Positions 1 to 9,634 of a stretch of DNA of 64,000 bases are shown in pieces. The DNA is from Trichobilharzia szidati (Eukaryota; Platyhelminthes; Trematoda; Strigeidida; Schistosomatidae). Within the stretch, counting starts at the first letter, position 1, and each line of letters begins with the position of its first letter. The stretch spans positions 34,916,804 through 34,980,803 of the forward strand of contig OX235277.1 of the NCBI GenBank assembly GCA_944472155.2, written 5' to 3'. Below the pieces are notes generated by a model. The model did no database searches, was not told the origin of the DNA, and saw only the letters and a program-made list of their open reading frames with translations. The position numbers and the translations under genes were made by a program.

Positions 1-829
1 TCTTACACCAAACAAGAACGGTAGACCCTGAGTCTTATTTTATACAAGTTCACTAATGATAGGCTACCCACCAAAGGACAAACAAACTGCGGTCTAACCA
101 ATCATACAGTGTTTGATACCTTTGAAAATAATCAACATACTCTGCTTAGTAATGGGTCTCACTACTTACACCCACTTAGCTGCTTTAAAGCAGTTTCTGC
201 TGAAGGGAATCTCCCAAGACCATTACGTTAGTAGATGTGCCCACATCTCCAAAAAAGCGTTTAGAGTTAGCTGTTCTACTGCCACAGAACCTAAACTGTC
301 GCACCATTTCCAGCCACCCCTCAAGTTAATAAAAACCAATTGAAAACATTATTTTTAGGACTTCTGAATGTAGTAGTGTACGATGATGAAAAAACTATCC
401 ATAGGGTTACACAGTTAGATGCATTACATTAACTCGAAACAAAGTGTGAACGGTTCACAGCTACAAGACACACTACATTACTATCTGTTCGTTTAATTGT
501 GTCAACAGATGACTCATCAAATAAGATTGGGAAGGGGAGAACACTGACTAGAGGATAGTTTACTTGAAGTTTTTTTGAAAATTATTCATATTCCATAAAT
601 ACAGACACCAGCAAATTACAAATATACCGAAAATAAGAATTTCCATATTTTAACTAAGACAAACAATTTGTATCTTGCCAGTGTTTTCATCCCGCATAAT
701 AACCAACTTCCCAAATTGTCGTAATTTAGGAAAAACCACCGATTGTAAGCCACAATCTGAAAGTTTATTTTCGCTGACTGCGGTCTTATCTTCAACAAGA
801 GTATTTAATTGACCCAGCAAATCATTGTC
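1..829. other. No recognisable gene
   Basis: I find no recognisable coding sequence, RNA gene or repeat family here. An open frame at 113-343 (+) does not begin with ATG and resembles nothing I know. It is probably fortuitous. Confidence 0.5.
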
Positions 830-965
830 TCCCAGTTGGAAAAATGTGTGGAATAAAAGGAAGCATTTCCGGAAAACGGGGAAGAAAAAGAGGTATTTTT
901 TCCAAGGGGGAAATAATCAGATTAAGGGGTCAACGTGGGGAAACTTTGAAAACTTTTTTTGTACA
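830..965 (+). repeat. G-run-rich repeat cluster, left copy
   Basis: Several runs of four or five G followed by AAA occur in about 130 bp, including a GGGGAAATAA core. The same word type clusters at 15480-15660 (both strands), and G runs also occur at 26900-27145. By position this could be the left subterminal region of the DNA transposon whose transposase starts near 1535. No terminal inverted repeat was proven. Confidence 0.35.
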
Positions 966-1534
966 CGGGAGGTTACTGATAAACTGTAAGTAGTTCAATC
1001 TTTGTGTCAAAATTACGTTACCAGTACTGCAATTGATGCGTTTTTCTTACAATAGTAGTTTACAGTCGAATCTTTTCATAAAATCTGACAAGCAGAACAC
1101 AGAAGGAAGTTCTAACACTTAAAATAGGAGTGACAGTAGACGTGAGCCGACAACGTAAGTGTTTTCCATTGTACACTAATCAAGACAGAACCACCCGCAT
1201 ACATACATATACATACATTAAGAATAGTGGCCAGCAGCATTAGATTGAAGTCACAATGGGAAATCGACGTGTGACTTGTTATTCTCACTTTGACTGCGAT
1301 AATATAAGGGGTCAGTATGCTTTCTAATAAAGTCACCAATGCCTCATCGTCTAAGAAAGTGTCATATGTGGGTTCATGCTTACTGACCAATCAGTGGAGT
1401 TTGTGAAAACATAAGTGGCCAGTGTTAATCGCAGCGTAACAGATGTTTTGTTTAGTTGCATTACAGTCACCCATTGTGCTCGCACTTTTAAATTGTACAC
1501 AATTCAGGTAAGTGGCCGCTGCGTTTTATTTTAA
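966..1534. other. No gene seen; short TACATA repeat
   Basis: No supported coding sequence. A short TACATA-type repeat lies near 1200-1217. The segment may be the 5' untranslated part of the decayed transposon that follows. Confidence 0.4.
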
Positions 1535-3950
1535 ATGTTTTCCGAGTCTAACTATAAATACCCTTCGTTAAGTATGAAAAGATTACGTCAATGTAACCAA
1601 CGTTTGAACTGCCATAGCAGTACATTTTACAGAAGGTATAGACATATCGATGAGTGGTTACTGGCCGAGATCTCAGTAAAGTCAACTTTACCGGAGTCTG
1701 TCACACCTGCTCTCCTTCCTGTGAAAATCGAACCTTCTTCAGTTAACACTGGCACCATGACCACGGAAACTGAGTTCATGCCATCACCACCTTGCAGCAG
1801 CCTAACACCAGCTGCCAGTACTTTGCAAATGTGACCACAAGTGTCTTATGAATGGGATGAAATGAAAAGTATGCTACCAAAAATCATGGTTACCACGATC
1901 ATGTAATGAGCAAACAGTAACAAAATCTTCAAGATCTTCCATGGAATATAGCCTCAACTACCTACAACTATTCAAAGTGTATTGAGAATGTGCGGCTCTT
2001 GTGAGTCAAGACCAGTTAGAGACGGAATCTATTGCCAAATCAGTCCCCAGAAATGTTTGCAGCACTACATAGAGATGTTTCTGGTTGAAGGTCCCTACAA
2101 CAAATCGATCTGCAGTTGAATGTCGACAGATTGTCCAACTCGAAGTCTTCTAACCAGCAGCTTTGGCCCTTGTCATTTGGAAATACGGCACCTTTCCTAA
2201 GTAGTGTATTCCTGATAGGTATCTATGGTGGTGCTAGCAAACCTAGCTGTTATAAAGAGTTATGCAATGACTTAGTGTCTGATCTAAAGGATATATTAAG
2301 TCTAGGCATTCAAATTACCAGACTGAACATGTATTTCAACGTTTGTTTGAGAACCGTCATATGTGGTGCACCGGCTAGAGCGGAGGTGAAAATTATAGTA
2401 GGCCATAATGCCAGTGCAGGTTGTAACAAATGTATGGCCATAGGAATGAAAATTGACGACAGAATGACATTTGAAAACGGAAGCTTTCCAATAGGACTGA
2501 CGATAGCTTCCGTCAAAGGATGCAGACAAGTCACTATCGCGAACAGTGTGCTTATGAGGATTTAAACATTGATATGGTTAAGTGCTTCCCTATTGAACCA
2601 ATGCACCTAGTCTATTTAGTGGTAGAGAAGAAGCTTATAAGTGTCTGGCAAAATTCACCCTAAAATAGAGAGTCACATAAACCTGCGCTCACTTGAATTC
2701 ATTGAAGGGAATGTATTAGCTTGTGATAGAATGACGCCCATGGACCTCCAGAGAAAGTGTAGGCGGCTCACCGAAGTTAGTAGCTGGAAGGCCACTGAAT
2801 GTCACATCTTCCTCCTTCACTAAAGGGCCTGTCTTACTTAAGGACACTATGCCACCCAGAATAAACTGCAACTTCCAAAGACTTAGTTTAGCAGTTTACC
2901 TTATATCGCACAAAAAATTCTATCGGAATTACTTGGATGGTTGCAGATATGAGCAGGTAATGAATTTGAAGTTAATTGTGGCAGGGAGTACTTGGTTTAC
3001 TATATTCATTGTCTGCAACACTTAGCCGCAGATGTCAATGAAATAAGACATTTAGAATCGTTTTTGGCGTTCCCATTTGAGTCTTATATGCAGACAGTGA
3101 GGCGTTCTGTATATTCCGACAATGTGCTTGCTAAGCAGACGGCACAAAGATTAGATGAAAAGGTATTTCACTATTGCGAATCAAGGGCACTAGACAATAA
3201 CGTTTTAAATAACTATGAAGTAGATGTAGATAGGCAAAAATCCACACCAGGATTACAGCTATAACTTCCCCTTTACCAGATTACGTCGTCATAGCCCTCA
3301 AAAGACCTTGTCTCAAAACGCAGATACACAAGGAAAGGCTTACATTTAGACCTTATGTAGATGCTTGGGATTTCTTTGACCTGCCATTTAACTTATCTAA
3401 TATAGGTATATAGAAATGCTCCAGAATGTGCACCGAGACTCTGGAAATTTAGCCGTCTTACATTAAGTGTAAGTGCTTCTGTATTCGTACAGACAAGTGT
3501 GAAGTAGCAATGCCGTTGCCTCATACTTTTCCAGAACCTGCTTAGATTGATTGCGTCAACTGTCGGAATTCCTGTATTTAATGACAAGCGGACTTATGAC
3601 ACTGTAAATTTTGTTCGTATCACATACACTCATTTCTTACAGAACAAAAAGAAGACTTACGTCTTGTTAACAAAACATGGTGTCTTCCTTAACCACGAAA
3701 AAATGGACGGTGACTGTGCTTATACCACAACAGTGTAACAGAGGTAAAGCATGTATAGACCTTGGACCGAATTGGCTCTTTAATACCTGTCAGATACCAC
3801 CCGAGAAAGGTAACTATTTCGGTATAAACTACATTCCCATAATTGGACTCTTTTCTAGAAGCCAAGAATACTTTGTCAGCTATACTAAGAATTCACAATA
3901 CCATGGCCAGGTTAGCCAATCTCGAGGAGACCTTGGTCTTAACCAATAAC
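1535..3950 (+). pseudogene. Decayed animal DDE transposase (Tnp2/CACTA-like)
   Basis: Several + strand open pieces in different frames read in order as one transposase. At 2116-2565 the text runs from NVDRLSNSKSSNQQLWP through FLIGIYGG and KP to APARAEVKIIVGH and GCNKC. This is the central block of the animal proteins usually annotated as transposase domain-containing, related to Transposase_21. A frameshift near 2510-2530 moves to the frame holding FPIEPMHLVYL (about 2560-2645). At 2992-3264 it resumes with IHCLQHLAADV and then FPFESYM. The 3547-3738 piece (KTYVLLTKHGVFLNHEK) may be the C-terminal part. The N-terminal piece is 1535-1834, with ATG candidates at 1535 and 1574. Stops and frameshifts show it is dead. 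It probably belongs to the same transposon as the DUF4806-like gene at 13964. The family name is from memory of motif order, not from a search. Confidence 0.7.
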
Positions 3951-4073
3951 AGACGTCAACCGTAGATTATTCTTATCGTTTATTGACGTAATACAGAGTG
4001 AAGACAAAGGATCACGCCTTGTACGTTTATGACTCCGCTGAACTAGAAGCAGTAGAGGCACAGAAAGTGTGTG
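3951..4073 (+). other. Short open segment cut by the retrotransposon
   Basis: The frame reading KTKDHALYVYDSAELEAVEAQ is open until the CR1-like insertion at 4074. It may be a C-terminal piece of the transposase or a 5' exon of the DUF4806-like gene now 10 kb downstream. It is too short to decide. Confidence 0.3.
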
Positions 4074-7000
4074 GGTCAAATTAAGATCCCTACCCCCGTT
4101 TCTAGCTTTACTAAAAATAAAAATGCCTTAGCCTATAGCACATCCATTACTCCAACGCTCAATTCTTCACCGAAAACAGCACACACCAACTCGATAGACA
4201 TAGGTGGACATGATGCTGAAACTCCTCTCAACATAGGGTCGTCTTGTCAAACAGTACTACTGGGTGCTGAACCACATTCGGGGCTGATTGACGAACTTAA
4301 GTACTTCAAATGCTATTTCAAATCTCATCTTTACCTAATCCTCATAAATGCTAGATCCGTTCTAAATAAACTACCGATGCTCAGAGCACTCACAGTAATA
4401 TACAAACCCCCTATAATTGTCATCACTGAATCCTGGTGTAACTCGAACATACTGGATGAAGAGATAAGCTTAGATAACTATACACACTTTCGGTGTGACA
4501 GGGAAGGTGGTAAGGGAGGGGGTTGTCTTATGTACTTTCTGAATGCACTTACTGTATCACGGCTAGAAAGTAGTACACTTAACATGCCTGAGACTTTATG
4601 GGTTAACTTACACTTAAATAACGCAATAGTATTAATTGGATGCACCTACAGAGCACCTGGCACCTTTAGTAATTACGAGACCCAACTTATTAATACTCTA
4701 GAACAGTTATCCACCCTCCACTACGATCATAAGATCCTATGTGGAGACTTTAACTTACCAGAAATCAACTGGGAAATACCCACAGGTCCAACTAAACTTG
4801 ATAAGTTCTTAGGCACACTGGATATACTTGGCTGGAAGCAGACCGTCACAACCCCTACAAGAGGTAATAACGTACTAGACTTAATCTTCTGCCACAATAT
4901 AAGTCCCCTTTCTACCCTAGTAGGTTCTGAGTTTTCAGGGAGTGACCACAAAACAGTGCTGTGTGCACTGCCACTTCCGTCAAGTAGCAATGCAACCCAT
5001 ACCCCTACTTCACAACAAATAACTTACAGGAACTACAGTAAGGCAGACTGGACTCTAGTAAAATCAATGCTAAGATCCTCAGAATGGAGTGAGTACTTCT
5101 ATACTGATAGCCTCTCGGAAGCTCTAGACATCTTTTACTATAACTCCAACACATGCTTAGATGCTGTCATCCCATTTCAAACACTAAAGTTTTCCCCACA
5201 TAGAAAGACATTCATAAAGCCAAAGGATCGTAGGAACCTGAAAAGACTGTCAACAAGTTACTTCAGGCGACACGACTTTAGTACACTAGGGTCAATACTT
5301 AGTACTCTTAGCTCCATCTCGCAAGCTCATAACTTGCGTATGAGAAATGAAGAATGCACGGCACTAGCCAGCACCACCAGAGTAGGTGCTCTCACAGAAA
5401 TACTAAAGAAACGAATGAATCGCCAAAGCCATAAAATTTCTCTCCTTATAAACAAGGGCAAACTATACAGCAAACATGCAGACATGTGTGAACTGTTTAA
5501 TGAGACGTTTGCAGCTAACTACCTTAAGCCTACAAGTCCACTTCTCGGTTTACAATCTACAGTAGAACTCCCTTCATCTTCAACGCTGAAACAAATCACT
5601 ACACTTCATTTCACTTACTCTAATATTAACCAAGCCGTTAATACTCTTAAAAACTCTAGTAGTGCCGGTTTTGACGGTATACCATCGTATCTTTATAAAC
5701 ACGGTGGTTCTGACATTTCCGTTTTATTACTTAAGATTTTTACAATGTCCCTAGAAAGCCAAACCTATCCAGATAAATGGAAAACGACATTTATAGTACC
5801 TAAACACAAATCCGGATCAAAAACTGAAGTCAACAACTATAGGCCAATCAATATTACACCCATAGTATCTAGAATCATTGAACGAATAGTTAAAGATGAT
5901 ATCCTCAAACATATGCTCAGCTGCAATATTCTAAGTCCCAACCAACATGGATTCCTAAAATCCAGATCATGCATGACATGTCACGTTGACTTCTTTAACT
6001 ACATAACTAGCAGCCGCGACAAACAACAACTAGTACTTGTTATCTACTTCGACATATCCAAAGCCTTTGACCGCGTTGACCACTTGCTTCTAATAAATAA
6101 GCTAAACTCTTTAGGAATAAGTAACCCATTATTAGGATGGATTGAATCATTCCTTAACAATAGGTCCCAAGTAGTTAGACTGGGTTCTGTAAACTCTAAA
6201 CCTAGTCCAGTCACTTCTGGAGTAGTTCAAGGTAGCGTCTTAGGCCCCCTCCTATTCACTCTATATGTCAACGACATATGCAGCTGTTTCTCACTAGGCA
6301 AACCATTCATCTTTGCAGATGATCTTAAAGTAGCTTACACATTCCACTGTGATGACTTAGGGTACTTTCAGAAAGCTGTTCAGGAAGAACTAGATCGAGT
6401 AACTGCATGGTCCTCCACATGGAACCTAAAATTCAACCTTAAAAAATGTGGTTGGATATGCTTCGGTGCACCCTCAATAAATATTAAACTGGTACTTGAA
6501 TCTATCGACTTGCCTAAACTCCAAAGTGTTGTTGACCTAGGACTCAGGTACTCTAGTGACTTGACATTTTCCGAGCAAGTGGCGACACAGACGCGTAAAT
6601 CGAGGATGCTTCTAGGATGCATACTCAGGAATTTCCACAACTACGAAGCGAAGCTATTATTATATAAAACTTGTGTCAGACCACTACTTGAATATTGTCC
6701 ATTTATTCTCAGCAGCACTCGCGTAAGTGACAAACTTAAAATAGAAAGTGTCCAACGATACTTCACGTCTAAACTACTAGGATTTGACTGCGAAAAGGAC
6801 TACACATCAAGGTGTATAACTCTAGGTATCGATCCACTCTGGATGAGACGACTGAGCATTAACCTAACATTCTTCTTTAAAATATTGCATAAAATATCAT
6901 TCTCAGACAGCAAAGAGATACAGTTCTCACCGGAAGGCTCTTACAACCTTCGTAACCAAACGTGCAAGGTATCTAGGAAAAGCTGTAAAACAGCACTCCG

Positions 7001-7187
7001 TGCAAACTTCTTCATAGTCATGTACTCTAATATCTGGAACAGTTTACCCCTAGAAATAAGGACCTGTCACTCTATCATAACCTTCAAACGCTTGCTATAT
7101 AAACTGCTTCATCCCAATGACTATGCCAATCACACCGCACCACTTACTTCCAAAACGCATGAGCTATTAGCACACTATAACGCCTAG
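4074..7187 (+). CDS. CR1-like ORF2: EEP endonuclease + reverse transcriptase (5'-truncated)
   Basis: This frame is open for 1037 codons without a stop. Endonuclease landmarks follow one another: LILINARSVLNK, VITESWC, GCTYRAPG, LCGDFNLPEINW and SGSDHKTV, which supply the usual catalytic Asn, Glu, Asp/Asn and Asp-His. The reverse transcriptase has NYRPINITP, FDISKAFDRVDH, GVVQGSVLGPLLF and the FADD catalytic box, followed by the RSRMLLG and NSLPLEIR C-terminal region. The open frame begins in flanking DNA with a GTG at 4071, which is not a credible eukaryotic start. The native ATG and first 60 residues are missing. It differs from copy 2 by only a few residues (P/L, S/N, N/K, S/Y, T/I). The gene is coding-intact but probably not translated on its own. 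Confidence 0.9.
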   Translation, partial: GQIKIPTPVSSFTKNKNALAYSTSITPTLNSSPKTAHTNSIDIGGHDAETPLNIGSSCQTVLLGAEPHSGLIDELKYFKCYFKSHLYLILINARSVLNKLPMLRALTVIYKPPIIVITESWCNSNILDEEISLDNYTHFRCDREGGKGGGCLMYFLNALTVSRLESSTLNMPETLWVNLHLNNAIVLIGCTYRAPGTFSNYETQLINTLEQLSTLHYDHKILCGDFNLPEINWEIPTGPTKLDKFLGTLDILGWKQTVTTPTRGNNVLDLIFCHNISPLSTLVGSEFSGSDHKTVLCALPLPSSSNATHTPTSQQITYRNYSKADWTLVKSMLRSSEWSEYFYTDSLSEALDIFYYNSNTCLDAVIPFQTLKFSPHRKTFIKPKDRRNLKRLSTSYFRRHDFSTLGSILSTLSSISQAHNLRMRNEECTALASTTRVGALTEILKKRMNRQSHKISLLINKGKLYSKHADMCELFNETFAANYLKPTSPLLGLQSTVELPSSSTLKQITTLHFTYSNINQAVNTLKNSSSAGFDGIPSYLYKHGGSDISVLLLKIFTMSLESQTYPDKWKTTFIVPKHKSGSKTEVNNYRPINITPIVSRIIERIVKDDILKHMLSCNILSPNQHGFLKSRSCMTCHVDFFNYITSSRDKQQLVLVIYFDISKAFDRVDHLLLINKLNSLGISNPLLGWIESFLNNRSQVVRLGSVNSKPSPVTSGVVQGSVLGPLLFTLYVNDICSCFSLGKPFIFADDLKVAYTFHCDDLGYFQKAVQEELDRVTAWSSTWNLKFNLKKCGWICFGAPSINIKLVLESIDLPKLQSVVDLGLRYSSDLTFSEQVATQTRKSRMLLGCILRNFHNYEAKLLLYKTCVRPLLEYCPFILSSTRVSDKLKIESVQRYFTSKLLGFDCEKDYTSRCITLGIDPLWMRRLSINLTFFFKILHKISFSDSKEIQFSPEGSYNLRNQTCKVSRKSCKTALRANFFIVMYSNIWNSLPLEIRTCHSIITFKRLLYKLLHPNDYANHTAPLTSKTHELLAHYNA

Positions 7188-7908
7188 ACTCATTACTAAA
7201 TATTACGACACTAAATAAACTCTAAGACTTCGCAAAATTACATAAAAAACAACAAGATTATGGGTAGTGTTTACTATACAATGATATACATTTATAAACA
7301 TTTATATGTACATAAAATAATAAAGTTCTTTTCATATTTACATACTTTATCTCCCTGCTGAGCGTAAACTTCTATATACCTCCTGGTTGAGGTCGAACAA
7401 CCCAACATCCAAACTGAAATGACCACTTATGTAAATTCAAACTCAAATTCCATGAACGATCCGATGCAACCACTTGAAAACGCTGGCTAACATTCTGTAC
7501 AAGGAGTATTCTTGATCTGAAATAAAGAAGCAACTGGTTTTCAAACAGTTATCAATGTTTTACTCAACTTACATGTACAGTCTGCCATGCTGACGCAAAT
7601 GGCGCAAATAGATAGTTCTAGAATTGACCCCATTTGATGCAGTAAAACAATCTAACATTGCCTTATCTAACTTTCGTATCAAAGATCAAATTTCTTTCCT
7701 ATTATAAAACTACGATAAGACTGCTGACAAAAATGGAATATATACATTATTGAATCAAAATAATACATCAATAAATTTATCTCACGGATGCTGTTCACAA
7801 CAAAGTTTTATAGGAGAATTGACTTCAAGCTTTATTTTTCCCAGATATTTGTATCACACTCATCTGAAGTCTGGGTTTTTTGTTAATGCGAAGACAATAT
7901 TTCTATAT
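4074..7908 (+). mobile_element. CR1-like non-LTR retrotransposon, copy 1 (5'-truncated)
   Basis: From 4074 the sequence is collinear with copy 2 at an offset of 5644 bp, without indels through ORF2. It covers all but about the first 60 codons of ORF2 plus about 720 bp of 3' sequence, and lacks ORF1 and the 5' region. Homology stops at 7908, where copy 2 begins directly. Left of 4074 lies the decayed transposase region, so this copy inserted into that older element. Five-prime truncation is normal for this class. No target-site duplication is evident, as often in CR1 elements. Confidence 0.88.
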
Positions 7909-8052
7909 TAGTCTGCAACGGTACGCGGTACGTCCAACGTTTGCGTTACATTTTTGCGTGATTCGTTACATAAAATTTATCTTGTTGTAATCCTTGCACA
8001 AGTCCTCTACTACTTCCATACCTATAACTATTAACTCTCATATCAAATAGTT
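7909..8052 (+). promoter_or_regulatory. 5' leader of CR1-like copy 2 (probable internal promoter)
   Basis: This lies between the end of copy 1 and the ORF1 ATG. It is more GC-rich at its start (GGTACGCGGTACGTCC) than its surroundings. Non-LTR elements need an internal promoter in this position, so that role is inferred from family knowledge and not from a recognised motif. Confidence 0.4.
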
Positions 8053-9255
8053 ATGGTTAACCAAAGTAAAAAGCAGCGAACTCAATCCCCCGTAAAACTG
8101 ATGACTAATTTTAAGTCGTTGATTGCTACATCAAGCAACATACTTCCTACAAATGGGTATAGTGAGCCACAAAACTCACTTGTATGTCGTAAGCGTCGAC
8201 CTGAAACTGAGGATGAAACTGTACTGATAGCTAGTATTAGCACTACTCCCAAAAATTCAGTACTCTCTGCTCATACAGAAACCCTCCCTACACCTTATGT
8301 GCTTATCGAAAAGCTCCAGCCTTCAAGCTCTGTTTCAGTACTATCTTCAGAAATAGAACTTCTAAAGTTGTCTATAGGAGAACTTAAGGCCGAGTTAAGG
8401 GACTTAAAAAACAATAAGTCAGTAGATCCTGGAATTTCCGATACCAATACCAAAATCTCCAATTTATCAGGTCAGATCAGTGATATCAGACTGCAGGTCT
8501 GTGAACTGACACCTTTAACTATTCTCATGAAAACTGTAGACCTTAACAAACTTGACAGTGAATCGATATCTAAGGTGGATAACCTAATTAACTTTGTTAC
8601 TACAGAAGTAACAAAACGACTAGATGCTAAATTAAATGCTATTGTCTACAACGTTCCGGATAATGAGGCACTAAAAAAGGTACAGCGCATCCTACTTAGT
8701 GAGGCGAAAATGCCCAACTCCAAGACTAAGTGCTACAGGCTGAAGAAGAGTCAACATGAAAAGTGTTGTCCTATTCGTTTTCAGTTCGAAACACCTGCTG
8801 AGGCCAGAAAATTTATCCACTCCCAACACACCCCACTGCAAGCCAGAAATTATAAACTAGTAAAGGTTGCGGTGGACAAGACCGTCATAGAAAGGCGCGT
8901 ATATAATTATCACACTGAGTCTAACTGTGGAATAAACAATAGGACATTGCAAGCAGCAATTATACCCAACCCTTTGAGAGATACCGTAGAATCCACCGCA
9001 CCACCCCTCTCTAACCACACAGAATTATCTTCTCAGAGAGCGACACCAACCGAAAGGCCGCTAAATTGTAATCAAATAGACAATAAAACTATACCACCTA
9101 CCACCGTAGATTTAGACATGTCACTAAATAATCCAAGAAAAAAAGTCAAAATCCCCCGAAAGTTGACCAAATCCTCTCCTAGCCATAAGTCCATTGGTAA
9201 AAAAGAGAAGAATATGACCCCAAATCATGCCAACAACAAATGGCAGTATAAGTAA
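8053..9255 (+). CDS. CR1-like ORF1: coiled-coil/RRM-like nucleic-acid-binding protein
   Basis: The frame opens with ATG and encodes 400 residues without interruption. Residues about 95-160 have the heptad pattern of a coiled coil (IELLKLSIGELKAELRDLK, then an ISNLSGQISDIRLQV stretch). They are followed by a globular part at about 195-300 with NAIVYNVPDN, FQFETPAEARKFI and a basic KLVKVAVDKTVIERR stretch. Trimerising coiled coil, then an RRM-like domain, then a basic region is the layout of ORF1 proteins that package retrotransposon RNA. No CCHC knuckle is seen. The C-terminal 80 residues are basic and low in complexity (NNPRKKVKIPRKLTKSS). The protein would bind the element's RNA as a ribonucleoprotein. 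Assignment is by architecture; sequence similarity was not tested. Confidence 0.75.
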   Translation: MVNQSKKQRTQSPVKLMTNFKSLIATSSNILPTNGYSEPQNSLVCRKRRPETEDETVLIASISTTPKNSVLSAHTETLPTPYVLIEKLQPSSSVSVLSSEIELLKLSIGELKAELRDLKNNKSVDPGISDTNTKISNLSGQISDIRLQVCELTPLTILMKTVDLNKLDSESISKVDNLINFVTTEVTKRLDAKLNAIVYNVPDNEALKKVQRILLSEAKMPNSKTKCYRLKKSQHEKCCPIRFQFETPAEARKFIHSQHTPLQARNYKLVKVAVDKTVIERRVYNYHTESNCGINNRTLQAAIIPNPLRDTVESTAPPLSNHTELSSQRATPTERPLNCNQIDNKTIPPTTVDLDMSLNNPRKKVKIPRKLTKSSPSHKSIGKKEKNMTPNHANNKWQYK

Positions 9256-9634
9256 GCCCACATTCCCCACGGTCAATAGCATTGGCACCCACAATGTGCG
9301 AAATAGCACCACGGCCCACACTGATAGCCAACGCCCAAACAATGCCACCCTCAAGAGTACAAGTGACAATAGTCAGAACTCGACCACCAACAACTCAGGG
9401 CATTCACAGTATGGCACGCTAATAAATTTTGATCGGATATACGGTACAAGTCTGCTGGGAACTAACCCACAAAGCAGTACATTCGAAACCCTTACAAGGA
9501 CACCACTAGTACCTAACAATAGGTGGAATAATAGACCATGGTCTTCACAAGGTCCCAATCATTTTTTATCCCCTGCGTCCCTGTCAGCGTTGAAAAAACA
9601 GCTGGTAGGGATGCTAACACTCCTAAACCACTAG
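9227..9634 (+). CDS. Small overlapping frame between CR1-like ORF1 and ORF2
   Basis: A 135-codon ATG frame in a different phase overlaps the last 29 nt of ORF1 and the first 97 nt of ORF2. The product is rich in Asn, Ser and Thr and ends with SPASLSALKKQLVGML. It may be a true small ORF, an extension of ORF1 reached by frameshifting, or an extension feeding into ORF2. ORF2's own frame has stops immediately before its ATG, so this middle frame is the only open path between the two main ORFs. No domain is recognised. Confidence 0.4.
   Translation: MPTTNGSISKPTFPTVNSIGTHNVRNSTTAHTDSQRPNNATLKSTSDNSQNSTTNNSGHSQYGTLINFDRIYGTSLLGTNPQSSTFETLTRTPLVPNNRWNNRPWSSQGPNHFLSPASLSALKKQLVGMLTLLNH

Noticed and set aside
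4727..4990. Minus-strand frames of 86-87 codons inside CR1 ORF2 (also 6380-6640, 10371-10634, 12024-12284)
   Set aside because: They are shadows of the conserved + strand ORF2 and appear identically in both copies for that reason.
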